64,000 nt of DNA, taken from assembly GCF_019320115.1 (NCBI RefSeq), contig NC_089593.1:11189908-11253907 (forward strand). Reading direction: 5' to 3'. The stretch's first letter is position 1. Every line of letters begins with the position of its first letter. Shown piece after piece: positions 31,895 through 43,091 of the stretch. The stretch comes from Miscanthus floridulus. Taxonomy: Eukaryota > Streptophyta > Magnoliopsida > Poales > Poaceae. Position numbers and translations under genes: made by a program. The notes beneath the pieces were generated by a model. The model was given only the letters and a program-made list of their open reading frames with translations, made no database searches and had not been told where the DNA came from.

Positions 31895-33425
31895 CCGAGT
31901 GTCTGCTGTTAGGCACTCGACAAAGATTTATTTTTTTTAAAAAAAAATTCTTTGCCGAGTGTCCCAGATCTGACACTCGGCAAAGATTTAATTTTTTTAA
32001 AAAAAATTCTTCGCCGAGTGTCCCAGATCTGGCACTGGGCAATTTTTTTTAATACTTTGCCGAGTGCCCCTGACACGGCACTCGGCAAAGGTTTTTTTTT
32101 TAAAAAAAATATCTTCTTTTTTTTGGAAAAAAAAATACTTTGCCGAGTGCCCTGTGAAGGCACTCGGCAAAGAGTAATTTTTTTTAAAAAAAAATCCAAA
32201 CCCTCTTTGCCGAGTGCCTTATCCGTGGCACTCGGCAAAGACCCCCTTTGCCGAGTGCCATGCCCCGGCACTCGGCAAAGTTTTTTTGTTTTTGGCCTCC
32301 AAGTTTTTTGTGCAGCCCTTTAAAAGCACCAGGAACTCCTAATTAGAATTTGGACATTTTTATGGCTTTTTGATATATTTAGTTACTTTATTTCATTTAC
32401 TTGAATTTTTTCGAAAAAATATAATTTTGAACTGCACGTGGTACGAATAATGGAATTTAATGATTCAAAAAATGATAGTCATGTTACTGAGTGTAGTGTG
32501 AGGCCGTATCCAGGAACGTACCCTAAATTTCGGACATCTCACATGTAGAGATATCCTGGTTTGTAAGCATCGTACGTGACAACGTGTACGAAATCTTCTG
32601 AAATTTTTATCATAGCCTCTACATATGATATCACGACATCTCAACAAGTTTCATGATTTTCAGACTTCATTTGCTTTTTATATAATTTAAAAACACTTCG
32701 CACGCAAGTTCGCGGTCATGTTTCATGAACAAGATGTCCGAAATTTCGGGTACGTTCCTGTATACGGCCTCACACTACACTCAGTAATATGACTATCATT
32801 TTTTGAATCATTAAATTCCATTATTCATACCACGTGTAGTTCAAAATTATATTTTTCGAAAAAATTCAAGTAAATGAAATAAAGTAACTAAATATATCAA
32901 AAAGCCATAAAAATCCCCAAATTCTAACTAGGAGTTCCAGATGCTTTTAAAGGGCTGCACAAAAAATTTGGAGGCCAAAAACAAAAAAAAACTTTGCCGA
33001 GTGCCGGGGCATAGCACTCGGCAAAGGGGGTCTTTGCCGAGTGCCACGATAAGGCACTCGGCAAAGAGGGTTTGGATTTTTTTTAAATTTCCTCTTTGCC
33101 GAGTGCCTTCACAGGGCACTCGGCAAAGACATTTAAAAAAATTAAATCTTTGCCGAGTGCCGGGCTAGGGGCACTCGGCAAAGTATTTTTTTCCAAAAAA
33201 AAGAAGACATTTTTTTTAAAAAAAATCTTTGCCTAGTGTCGTGCTAGGGGCACTCGGCAAAGTATTAAAAAAATTGCCAAGTGCTAGATCTGGGATACTC
33301 GGCAAAAGATTTTTTTTTAAAAAAAATTAAATCTTTGCCGAGTGCCAGATCTGGGACACTCGGTAAAGAATTTAAAAAAAAATAAATCTTTGCCGAGTGC
33401 CTCCCTGATCCGGCACTCGGCAAAG
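31895..33425. repeat. 1.5 kb imperfect palindrome in CACTA left end
   Basis: The left arm (about 31895-32545) and the right arm (about 32729-33425) are inverted copies. Arm order is mirrored: TTTGCCGAGTG arrays, TTTTTGGCCTCCAA, GTGCAGCCCTTTAAAAGC, GATTCAAAAAATGATAGTCAT, then GGCCGTAT and ACGTACCC. The loop is about 180 bases. The arms differ by scattered substitutions and small indels in the poly-A/T linkers. Confidence 0.88.
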
Positions 33426-33439
33426 AGCCGTTCTGGACT

Positions 33440-33905
33440 TAAGCGAATTTGGTCGGCCGGCAAGTCAGACAGACAGCCAGAAAGCCAGTGCCCACGCCCA
33501 CGCCCACGCCGCCCCCGCCCCCGCGCCGCACGCCGCGCCCACGCCGCCAGCGCCCAGCGCGCTGCCCGCGCCGCCTGCGCGCGCTGCCCGCGCCGCCCGC
33601 GCGCCCTGCCCCCAGTCTGCCCGCGCGCCCATGTGCCCACGCTGCTCGTGCCGCCCGCGCTGCCCGCGCCCTGCCCCTGGCCGTCCCCTGCTCCCGGCCG
33701 CCCCAGGCCGGCCTGCCCGCGCGCCCACGCTGCTCGCGCCGTCCGACCACCCGCGCTGCCCGCGCCCTGCCCCCGGTCGCCCTAGGCTGGCCCTACCCCC
33801 GGTCGGCCCTGCCCCCGGCCACGCCCGTGCCCGATCCCGTTCCCGACTCCGACGACCCCGACTCTGACCCCGACGCCGCCCGTCCCTACCCCCGACGCCC
33901 ATCAG
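33440..33905 (+). other. GC-rich Pro/Arg-coding stretch of CACTA leader
   Basis: This very GC-rich block of CCGCCCGCGC-type repeats is open in several frames on both strands, giving low-complexity Pro/Arg/Ala strings. It ends at a plausible GT donor (33905-33906), so it may be a leader exon of the CACTA transcript. No conserved domain is visible. Confidence 0.4.
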
Positions 33906-33914
33906 GTATGCCTT

Positions 33915-34150
33915 CTCTCTTTTTGTTGTCGTGGTAGTGATAGTTGTAGTAGTATTAGTTGTACTAGTAGTGCTAGTGGTAGTAGTAGTATTAGAAGTAG
34001 TGGTAGTAGTAGTACAACTAGTGGTAGTAGTAGTAGAATTAGTGGTGGTAGTAGTAGTAGTAGTGGTAGTAGTTGTAGCAATAGTGGTGGTAGTAGTAGT
34101 CGAACTAGTGGTAGTAGTAGTAGCAATAGTGGAAGTAGTGGTACTACTTG
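33915..34150. repeat. GTA/GTG trinucleotide-rich repeat
   Basis: GTAGTAGTAG, GTGGTAGTAG and TTAGTAGTAG units run with interruptions for about 235 bases. The region is likely intronic in the CACTA transcript. The Val-rich and Thr-rich open frames it produces are not genes. Confidence 0.85.
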
Positions 34151-34898
34151 GATATATTCTTCTGCATGGATTGATATCCAAATTATGTGGCATCTCTTGA
34201 GACATATGTGCTTGTCGGCCATCGTGCCGCTGTTTTTTGCAGGTTTTGGAAACCTCACCGTGCAGGGGATGTTCTGCCGAAATTTTTTAAAACGATAGTA
34301 TTTTGTTCCATTTTTGTAGAAAAGAGCCCGTCGGAGCCGAGTCGGAGTTCCCGTCACCATGCCGGTCTACCTGCACCGCGCCGCCTCACCACTGCACCGA
34401 CCCACCACGGCCCCGCTAGACTAACTCCGCCGCCACCCTAGGTATAACCCCTCTTTCCGTATCATGGTCGTAGATCGCGTAACCTAGTTAGGCGTCTCCC
34501 GTTCAAAAGAGATAAGGGTGGAGGTATGCAGATCTTTGCATATCTATGACCGTATCTGTTTCGGATTGGCCACATTTTTTGGATAGCCCGTGGATGCGTA
34601 GATGGGTTAGTTTCCATGGTCTGCTCCAGTCCAAGACAGAGTTTCAGCATCACCTCCCTGTTGTTCTCCGGATACGCACTCTTCTTTGGCAAGACGTGTA
34701 TCTGGAGAACAGCGGAGAGGTGTTGCCGAAATTCTATCTCGGATAGGAGTAGAGCATGGAAACTAACTTCATCTATGCATCCGCGGGTGGGATTAGGACC
34801 TATCCTCACCTATTAGATAGTAGGAACACCATGTAGATGCAATTGATGGTTATATTACTCGCTGATACATATGTTAGAGGATGAATGACTGTTAGTGG
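34151..34898 (+). other. CACTA leader region upstream of transposase
   Basis: This stretch holds possible non-coding exons (for example 34329-34440, ending CACCCTAG|GTATAACC). Near 34500-34800 two related segments lie in opposite orientation (TTAGTTTCCATGGTCTGCTCCAGTCC versus GGAGTAGAGCATGGAAACTAAC), forming a hairpin of about 270 bases. No conserved protein was found. Confidence 0.4.
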
Positions 34899-36412
34899 AT
34901 GTATACGGGCTGGAGAAGTCAGAGTGATTACACCACGAAATGGATGAACAAGACCGATGCTTTCTTGAACAGTGCATTTGGCAATGCTACTAAAGGACAT
35001 TGCCTAGTTTTGGGTCCCTGCAGCAAATGTGGAAACAGGAGGGTAAATAAGGTGGAAATAGGTAAACATCAGGTGAAGAATGGATTTACGCCGGACTACA
35101 CCCGGTGGGTCCACCATGGTGAAGCCCATCGTATGAGAGAGGAGGTGGTGAGACCACAGGTGGAGGCTTTTGATGCTGATGCCGGGGTACTAGACATGTT
35201 AGATGACTTTCACCAAGGACAGTTCGATGAGGGACATGAGAAGGAGGAGATGGAGGCAGCCGCACAGGCGTTCTACGACATGATGGACTCGACACAGAAA
35301 CCCCTTCACGATCGGTCAACGGTGTCTCAACTGGATGCCATTGGACGCTTAATGGGGTTGAAGTCCGAGTTAAACTTGAGTCGACCTGGCTTCGATAAGA
35401 TGTTGGCCATGATTGGCACCCTGCTTTCGGAGGGCCACGTTCTACCAAAGAGCATGTACGAGTCACAAAAACTCCTTTGAGCACTTAAAATGCCGTATGA
35501 GCAGATACATGCTTGTCCGAAGGGGTGCGTCCTATTTAGGAAAGAACACGAGCATGCAAAGTTCTGTCCAAAGTGTAAATCCTCCAGGTACCTAGAGGTA
35601 GACTCTGATGATGGCCAGAAGAGGCAACTTATGATCCCCGTGAAAATCCTACGGTACCTTCTGTTCCTACCGAGGATCCAACGGCTATACATGACCGAGG
35701 AATACACGAAACAGATAACATGCCACAAAAATAGCAAACGATACAATCCTGACAAGATGGTACATCCATCCGATGGTGAAGCTTGGATCCGCTTTAATGA
35801 CAAACATCGTAACAAAGCAGATGAGGCTCATAATGTACATGTCGCGCTGGCAACAGATGGGTTCAATCCTTATGGAATGATGGCTGTCCCATACACATGT
35901 TGGCCCATCTTCGTTATCCCCCTTAATCTCCCCCCCCCCCCGGTGTCTCCTTTCAACGACATAACATATTCTTGTCGTTGATAATTCCTGGACACCCAGA
36001 GAGTAATATGAGTGTGTTCATGGAGCCCGTGTTTGATGAATTGGTCCATGCTTGGGATGAAGGGGTATGGACATACGATCGAGCTACAAAGACAACCTTC
36101 AAAATGCACGTTTGGTACCACTACTCCCTGCATGACTTCCTGGCGTATGGGATATTCTACGCCTGGTGTGTTCACGGGAAGTTCCCTTGCCCAATATGCA
36201 AGGAAGGTGTGAGGTTCATTTGGTTGCAGAAGGGTGGCAAGTATTCGTCATTCGACAGACATCGTCAATTCCTACCTCTTAACCATCCATTCAGACAAGA
36301 CATCAAGAACTTTACGAAAGGTGTCAAAGTGATATCTGATGCACCCCGGATGATGACTGGTGTCGAGGTTCATGCTCAGATAGATGCTCTCGTTCCTAAT
36401 GAAGGAGGATGA
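34899..36412 (+). pseudogene. TNP2-like CACTA transposase, broken and truncated
   Basis: The N-terminal transposase-associated domain reads MYTGWRSQSDYT, CPCSKCGN-like PCSKCGNRR and NGFTPDYTRWVHHGEAHR. The transposase_21 part follows with ACPKGCVLFRKEH, FCPKCKSSRY, HPSDGEAW and DGFNPYGMM, then IIPGHPESNMSVFMEP, CVHGKFPCPICK and HRQFLPLNHPFRQD. A TGA replaces an expected Arg codon at about 35478. An 11-base C run at 35932-35942 shifts the frame. The protein ends near DALVPNEGG, so the C-terminal catalytic half is deleted. Upstream of 34899 the usual start is also shifted. It cannot make active transposase. Confidence 0.87.
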
Positions 36413-38454
36413 GGAAGAGGACCGCCAACCGTCTGCTCCCACACCGTGTGAGGAGCCGAAGGAGGAGGAGGCGCCCGTGAACGAGTCGGACGATGAGCTG
36501 GTTCGCCAGACAAACGAGGAGGAGGGGTCATGTGAGGAGGAGCCGGAGAAGGAGGAGGCGGTAGGCACGGGTTCCGCTTCCTCCGACTCCTCTTCGAGTG
36601 TCTACTTGCGAGGTCCCGCGAGCCTCCCACAGGCTCTGCTTCCTCACCAACGCCTAGTGATTCGCCCCAAAGGGCAAAAGTAAGTAACTTTATATGTTAT
36701 CACCACCACTTCATATGATATGATGAAAAAAAACTAATAATTTTTCTTAATCACTTGTGCAGGAACTGGGTGGTTGTGTCGGGTGGTAACGCACGGCTAG
36801 TCAACGACATCCTGGGTCTTCTGTGCAGGCAACACTTCCCCGGCATTGTCACATGTGCATCGAAGACGGAGCCGGCCTACTCGTTTGACCACTACGCCGT
36901 CACCACCGATGTGGAGTACCCCAACAAGGCGGCGCGGGTGAAGGAAGAGCTTTAGGTAAGTCTTCCTCGCACAACATTGCTCAATACGTCGCATTCATTA
37001 GACTTTTCTTGAAATAATGAATGGATACATCGCTTTTGTATGCAGACTTATTACATATGCGAGGAGAGATTTGAGGCCAGGGCGGAGCAGGTGACTACCA
37101 AAGCCTGTAAAAAACTTGTCACCGACATGCATCACGAGGCATGCATCCAGGCCATCGTAACCTACTACGGGTCGAAGCTTGGAGAGAGAAAAACCAAGAA
37201 AGACGCAAGAGAGATGCAGCTGACCCGGGAGCAGTACCTTGAGGTAAATGAAGACCATCAATATTGAGATTAAGTTGGTTTAATTTGATCTTCTTATATG
37301 TCCAATACTTGATGACGTGTAGATGATTCCCTGGTGGTGCCAAGCGTATCCCGAGTGCTGGGCGATGATGGTGGAGAGGTGGTTCACGGAGGAATACCTC
37401 AAGATGCACAGGGATGCCCGGGATCATCGTTTGTAGATGCAAGGTCCAGCACACCATCAAGGCAGTCGCAGCCTCGCCGGATACAAACAAGCATGGGTAT
37501 GCGAATTCATTTATCTATTGTGACGCTCAGTTCTGCCTGATTTGTAATCATCGTGCTGTCTTTCTCGCAGTCGGCGTCACATAGTGGTCAGGCTTGCTCA
37601 GACTTCCAGGCATGGTGTATGGCCCACAAGGGCAAGGCGACGCCGATGTCTCCTTTAGCCTGGAGGACCCACCCGAGGCATACACGAACCCGAGCGTCCA
37701 CTCCCGCATCAGTGAGTACACTGAGGTGGCGAGGTCGCTCCATGGGTCAGACCACGATCCGAGCACCTAGGACTTCAATGGAGAGGCCGTCATGAGGGCG
37801 GGGCAAGGCAAGAAGCATAGGCGGTTCTGGCTTGGCGACGGCGTCATCGACACGGCCTCTACTTCCTCTTTCTCCTAGATCCGAGCACGGAGCACGAGCG
37901 AGAGCTCGGCCATTCGCACACGGTCGACCGCTACACAGCACCGAGTCGACACACTCGAGGCTATTCCTGTTTTACTCGTCATACATTGATCTTTACACAC
38001 CTTAATTAGCTTTGCATTACTGAAACATTGGAGTAGAATATTGCAGGCTCGGCTGGAACAAGAAATGATGCAACGTTAGGAGCTGGCAGCCCAGCTGGAC
38101 GCCGAGCGGACCAAGCGGCAGGCCCAGGCGCAGAGGGTGACGGACATTATGGAGTTCCTACAAGGGCTTGGGCAACGTGTGGGCTTGTCTCTATCATCTG
38201 GGTTGTTGGTTCCACCTCCGCCTTTGCGTCCTGCAGCTGCAGCTACTCCTGTGAGTATGAAAGTTTTTTTCTTTCGCTTGTGCTTTGCTTGTATGGCCTC
38301 TACCTTCCTAGATTAGCTATCTAAATAATCTTGTCTCACATGCAATCTTTACTCCTTTGTGCAGTCTTTATCTGACGGTGGTTCGAATAATCCACCTCAT
38401 GCACCTCCGAATGATGCAACTGGGCCCTCACCACAGTCGCAGTGGCCAAGATGA
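36384..38454 (+). pseudogene. CACTA second gene (Transposase_24/Ptta type), broken
   Basis: Exons with GT/AG borders can be followed: an acidic exon (36384-36679), then 36762-36956 with GGNARLVNDILGLLCRQHFPG, 37046-37242 with KKLVTDMHHEACIQAI and REMQLTREQYLE, 37321-37497 with PWWCQAYPECWAMMVE, 37571-37878 with EAYTNPSVHSR, 38046-38250 (coiled-coil-like, VPPPPLRPAA) and 38365-38454. This gene class is thought to act as the subterminal-repeat-binding partner of the transposase. Stops occur at about 36954, 37434, 37768, 37876 and 38074, and a frameshift occurs near 37645, so it is dead. Confidence 0.75.
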
Positions 38455-38514
38455 GTGCGCATTGTATTTTTTTCATTTGTTGTTCACTTGATGATGGACT
38501 TTGATATACTTGTG

Positions 38515-38700
38515 ATGCACTTGTGGACTTTGATGGACTTGTGGATTTATTTGGATGGATTTGAGCACTTATTATTATATATGTGATATATATTGTGATG
38601 GATGTGATATATGTGGATGGATGTGTGGATGGATGAGATATATATGTGATGGATGAGATATATATGTGATGGATGAGATATATGATTGTATGAATTTATT
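38515..38700. repeat. GATGGATGAGATATATATGT minisatellite
   Basis: Units of about 18-20 bases (GTGATGGATGAGATATATAT) repeat four to five times, preceded by looser TGTGGATGGATG units. The array lies in the 3' non-coding part of the CACTA element. Confidence 0.8.
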
Positions 38701-38739
38701 TGTTATGATGGAATGTAAAAAAATTAAAAATGGCCATTT

Positions 38740-39617
38740 TGGGTCACTTTGCCGAGTGCCATGGTCACAGCACTCGGCAAAGCTGGAAAAATGGGCTGAT
38801 GGAAAACCATTTTTCCAGCTTTACCGAGTGCCATGACCATAGCACTTGGCAAAGATTTTTTTTTAAAAAAAAATTCCAACTTTGCCGAGTGTCGGCCAGA
38901 GGACACTCGACAAAGAATTTTTTTTAAAAAAAATTCAAACTTTGCCGAGTGTCGGCAAGAGGGTACTCGGCAAAGATTTTTTTTAAAAAAATTCAAACTT
39001 TGCCGAGTGCCGGCTAGAGGGCACTCGGCAAAGATTTTTTTTTTAAAAAAAATTCAAACTTTGCCGAGTGCCGGCCCCAGAGGGCACTCTGCAAAGATTT
39101 AAAAAAATGCAAACTTTGCCGAGTGCCGGCCAGAGGGCACTCGGCAAAGAATTTAAAAAAAAAATTCCAACTTTGTCGAGTGCCGGCCCAGACGGCACTC
39201 GGCAAAGAATTTTTTAAAATAAAAAATTCAAACTTTGCCGAGTGCCGAAAAGAGGGCACTCGGCAAAGAATTAAAAAAATTTAAACTTTGCCAAGTGCCG
39301 GCCAGTGGGCACTCGGCAAAGAATTTTTTTTTTAAAAAAAATAAAAAAATCTTTGCCGAGTGCCTGCAGGGTTGACACTCGGCAAAGAATTTTTTTTTAA
39401 AAAAATAAAAAAATCTTTGCCGAGTGCCTACAAGTTGGCACTCGGCAAAGCCACCGTCAACGGGGCCGGCGCCGTGACGGCCGCTTTTATTTGCCGAGGG
39501 CTCCCGGGGCACTCGACAAAGAAGGCTTTGCCGATCAATTTTTTGTCGTGTGTTCTTTGCCGAGTGCCGTACTTGGCAAAGGCTTTGGAGGCACTCGACA
39601 AAAAACCTGAGTCCACT
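38740..39617. repeat. CACTA right subterminal repeat array
   Basis: About a dozen units of TTTGCCGAGTGCC, a few variable bases, and GGCACTCGGCAAAG are joined by A/T linkers that themselves form A-run/T-run palindromes. Each unit is a small inverted repeat. Spacing is roughly 55-70 bases. Short open frames reading CRVP.RGHSAK are artefacts of the repeat. Confidence 0.9.
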
Positions 39618-41160
39618 AACAAAAAAACGATAGCACGTTGCAGGAAAAACTTGGAACACAAAGTTTTGATCTTTGCTAGATTTGTTGTTTGATAGTGTAT
39701 AGTAGCTAGGTGTTGTCTCCTCGCCTTTGTTATTTTTTTTTCATAACAGCATCTCTGTCTTTTTTATTTGTTGTGTCTCCGTCTCTTCTCTCATCACAGC
39801 ATGTCAGCATCCCCTCTCTCTCTCTCTGTCGATCGATCAACCAGGTCTTGTTTGACGAATTGGTTACAGACTGGGTCAGTGAAAGGAGAGTACGGAAATT
39901 TCATATTGTGTCAATTTCGTGTGCCGACCATGAAGCGTCAAGGTATATTGAGTGAGAAAATGATCGTATTGAGTAAGAAAATGACTTGTGTAGATTGACA
40001 TGTCCAGTACATCAAAATTCTAGAATGGTAGTCACAAAAAAATTCTAGAACGATGCTTGGTGTGGTGAAATTGTGTTTTTGGTGTGGTGCAGTGAACAAA
40101 GTTTTTCACTTATCAGCCCGGCTTATCAGCTATCGTATAGTATTTTTCTTTTCCAACAAAACAGTATCGGCTGACTTATCAGCCACAAAAATCCCTACGA
40201 AGATGGCAGGTTCGGATGATTACACCCATGCTCGGTTGCTTTAATAAATGAAACGGATTGCTGTAAATCGATTTGCCGCTTTTACTATGGCTTTGCCATC
40301 TAGAACAATGACGAATACTTCCACGGTCGCCCGAGGAGCACATCACGAGGCTGGGTCACCTCTGTCTACCTCCACGGCAGCGTGGACGCGGTTGACTGAT
40401 GACGGATGACAGCCGGTTGCCGGAGGAGCACGTCGTCGTACCGCGCCAGACACACACGTCCGTCCGGCGCTGGCAGCTGGGGGACCGACGACTCTGCTAG
40501 CCTGCTTCTGCCGTGCCACCTAGCTGCCCTATACGCTTAAACTTATCGATCCAATTTATCATACAGCATTATTTTTCTCTTATAATAAAATAGTATCAGT
40601 CAGTTTATTAGTTGTAAAAATCATCAATTGAACAAGGCTATTCTCTGAGCCCGTCTTCGCCCTTTATCCTGCGTGGGACAGAGATGGCAATCGTATTATA
40701 CTCTATCTTTCACATCAAAATTTACCAGTTAAAATCGCCTTGTTCGCTTGTTAGTTTCAGCCAGCTCAAACCAGTCGACCAACAGTGTTTTTTTCTCATA
40801 ATAAATCAGCACCAGCCAGCCCAAACCAGCTCTAAAATCAACCAGCGAACAGATCGAGTATCTGTTTCTATAAACGGGCAAAACTTTTTACCCATATCTA
40901 TATTTGCGTGGATAAAAATACTCGACAAGTAACCCATGAACACGAATGCATACTCGCCAAGGGTTAGGGAGCTGAGCCTGGGCCAGGGTTGTGGCACTTC
41001 ACGTGCGAGGACGGCTGCGCGATGGTGCCGGTGCCGCGGTCTAGGACCTTCCAGAACATGGAAGAAGAAAGGAAGACTCCGAGCAATGGCATTGGTTCAG
41101 ATAGAGATGAGATGGGAAATCCATTTTTTGCCCTTGAATGAAGATACGAAATTACTGATA
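39618..41160. other. intergenic with several MITE remnants
   Basis: No gene was recognised. Decayed hairpin-type patches occur at about 40090-40195 (TTATCAGCCCGGCTTATCAG...CTGACTTATCAGCC) and 40530-40640. GC-rich sequence at 40300-40500 is open but matches nothing I know. Confidence 0.35.
40738..40853. mobile_element. MITE with TTGTTCGC/GCGAACA ends
   Basis: The element starts CCTTGTTCGCTTG and ends CCAGCGAACAG, about 116 bases, with internal CCAGCC/GGCTGG-type repeats. It belongs to the same group as the copies at 4019 and 45416. Confidence 0.6.
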
Positions 41161-41548
41161 TACTCTCTCTGTCCTAAATTATAAGATGTTTTGGTTTTTT
41201 TTTAGATACGTAGTTTTTAGGCTCCGTTTAGAAGTCAAAAATTTTTGGTTTTGGGTACTGTAGCTCGTTTGTTTGTATTTGGTAATTAGTGTCTAATTAT
41301 GAACTAATTAGGTTCGAAAGTTTCGTCTCGCGATTTCTCACCCAACTGTGCAATTAGTTTTTTTTTCGTCTACATTTAGTACTTCATGCATGTGCCGCAA
41401 GATTCGATGTGACGGGTACTGCGCAAAAATTTTTGGGAACTAAACAGGGCCTTATTGTGCATCTAGATATACGCTATTTCTAGATACATAATAAAAGCAA
41501 TGTATCTAGGAAAGCCAAAACGGCTTATAATATGGGACGGAGGGAGTA
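41161..41548. mobile_element. Stowaway-type MITE split by a Tourist
   Basis: The outer element starts TACTCTCTCTGTCCTAAATT and ends GGGACGGAGGGAGTA, the familiar CTCCCTCCGT termini beginning and ending in TA. Removing the 232-base insertion and one TTA leaves a Stowaway of normal length (about 153 bases). Confidence 0.85.
41220..41451. mobile_element. Tourist-type MITE nested in Stowaway
   Basis: The ends GGCTCCGTTTAG and CTAAACAGGGCC are inverted, and TTA is duplicated at 41217-41219 and 41452-41454. It is related to the element at 18164-18407 (shared AATTAGTTTTTT..CGTCT and GCATGTGCCGC-type strings). It inserted into the Stowaway at 41161-41548. Confidence 0.85.
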
Positions 41549-43025
41549 TCTTTATTCGAAAAAATACAAAAAGAAATAGATCTAGCTCTACATATTTTAG
41601 AACAGCAGGTCCCACCTATTTTAGATACCATTCCATCTATTTGATACTTCTGAGTATTTTCATGTGATACCTTCTATTTTAGCATCGTCTAGTCTCTTTC
41701 TCATCCGTATTTTTTTCAACCATTATAAAATTTGTCACAAAAACAAGTACTACTACTACGTAAATGAATTTTAGAACTAGTCAACATTTGATTCTTATGG
41801 GTGGTTTCTAAAACAGTTTTTATGGCACTGATTTTACAAATAAGGCATTTTCCCTTTAAAAAAGACATTTTCATGGCCTCATTGCAAACCGTCTCTAAAC
41901 ATCATTTTTTTCAGGATGGTTTTACTAAGTTAACTATTCCTAGAAATTTTTTGGAAAGTGCAAAAGATAATATACTGCTTCAAAAAATTGAAAATAGTAT
42001 TTTTCACATGCTCGAGGGGCCCCCACAGTAGTCGCAGCGTCGCAAGCCTCACCCTTCTTTTTTCGCGCAAGTCCGTTCGTATGGATTGAAACTCGTGATA
42101 TATCTTGTCATGGGTATGCCCCCACTATCAAAGCAAGTATAATAATAGGTGGTAAGTAGGCTAAAATGCTAAAGTGGAGAGGAGAGAGAGTAGAAGCGTG
42201 CTGTAAACTTACAGCCGACTTAGACATCAGAACCAAGAAACATTGTGAGAGAGACAAATAGACCATATACTAATGGTGAAGAGGTAACTATCATACGGGT
42301 AGGCTAAGAGGTAGGCTGCAAAGATCCTTGCAGTTAGCAGCTGGCTGTATTATTAGTATTGCTCTCACCACATCACACACCAAGTATAGAATGCTACCTT
42401 TTCTTACACTAATAAATGAATATTTTCAGCCTCTATATGGTATCATTTAAAAAAAACCCCGCAAAATTTTAGATCTTGTCATGCGCTACAATTTGATATA
42501 GGGTGTGTTTCTGAGATCATTTGATTTTTTTTAAAAAAAATTATAAATATGTTAACTTTAAATGCATATTTGGGTCCCTAAACAGTCTCAAATAATAAAC
42601 CCATCAACTATAAAGCTTTATATCTTATCAAGCTCTATAATTTTGATATAAAGTTTATCTTCTTCAAGTTTACTTAAAAAGCTATAAATCTATTTGTTCG
42701 GTGGCTAATTCCAAAGCAGGTCAATCGTCTCTAAAACCGATTTTTAAGAGTGGTTGACTAAGTCAATGGTTACAAGAAATCACCCATTTTTACATCGTTG
42801 AGATGAGGAATCGTTCCTAAAAGAATGATTTTTAGGATCGGTTGTTTTATGTCAACCTTCCATAAAAATATTTAGATTTTCAAGGGTGATTTCTTTAATT
42901 CAATTATCCTTGAAAATTGCTTTGTTGGGACGGTTTGTAAGCCACAGCACAACACAACATTTATAGAGGTGATTTACTATATTAACTATCACTAAAAATT
43001 GAGAGACGTCAATTTTCTTGTAGTG
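41549..43025. other. probable decayed non-autonomous CACTA-like element
   Basis: The right edge reads AATTTTCTTGTAGTG at 43011-43025, the complement of CACTACAAGAAAATT, a typical CACTA terminus. Inside, short inverted motifs with AAAATCG and GGTTGACTAAGTCAA/TTACTAAGTTAACTA recur around 41900-41950, 42740-42780 and 42960-43000. A matching left terminus was not found. No protein is encoded. Confidence 0.45.
42131..42366. mobile_element. MITE with GCAAGTATAATAATA ends
   Basis: The termini AAGCAAGTATAATAATAGG and TATTATTAGTATTGCTCT are imperfect inverted repeats around a 236-base body. It has no coding capacity. The target duplication is not clear. Confidence 0.6.
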
Positions 43026-43091
43026 GAGGTATTATATTAAAAAAAATACCTTGACTTGTTAGAGTAGGTATTATAGTATAGACACTAGCCG

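Larger units (their letters stand above)
31662..39617 (+). mobile_element. CACTA (En/Spm, CMC) DNA transposon, decayed autonomous type
   Basis: The left terminus is CACTACTGGAAACAGAGAC at 31662, preceded by GAC as the possible 3-base target copy. Both subterminal regions (31680-33430 and 38740-39617) are filled with TTTGCCGAGTGCC...GGCACTCGGCAAAG, the array type bound by the element's own DNA-binding protein. Between them lie a TNP2-type transposase gene and a second transposon gene, both damaged. The right CACTA terminus was not found: the repeats stop at about 39617 (CACTCGACAAAAAACCTGAG). The right end has therefore been lost or eroded. About 8 kb remain. Confidence 0.9.

Noticed and set aside
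31680..33430. Regular palindromic repeats resembling a CRISPR array
   Set aside because: The motif TTTGCCGAGTGC, the CACTA terminus at 31662 and adjacent transposase genes identify transposon subterminal repeats in a plant genome.
33439..34205. Open frames rich in Arg/Ala/Pro and in Thr or Val
   Set aside because: They arise from CCG/CGC runs and from the GTA trinucleotide repeat; no domain or codon bias supports a gene.
38724..39692. Open frames reading CRVP..RHSAK on both strands
   Set aside because: They are direct translations of the CACTA subterminal repeat.
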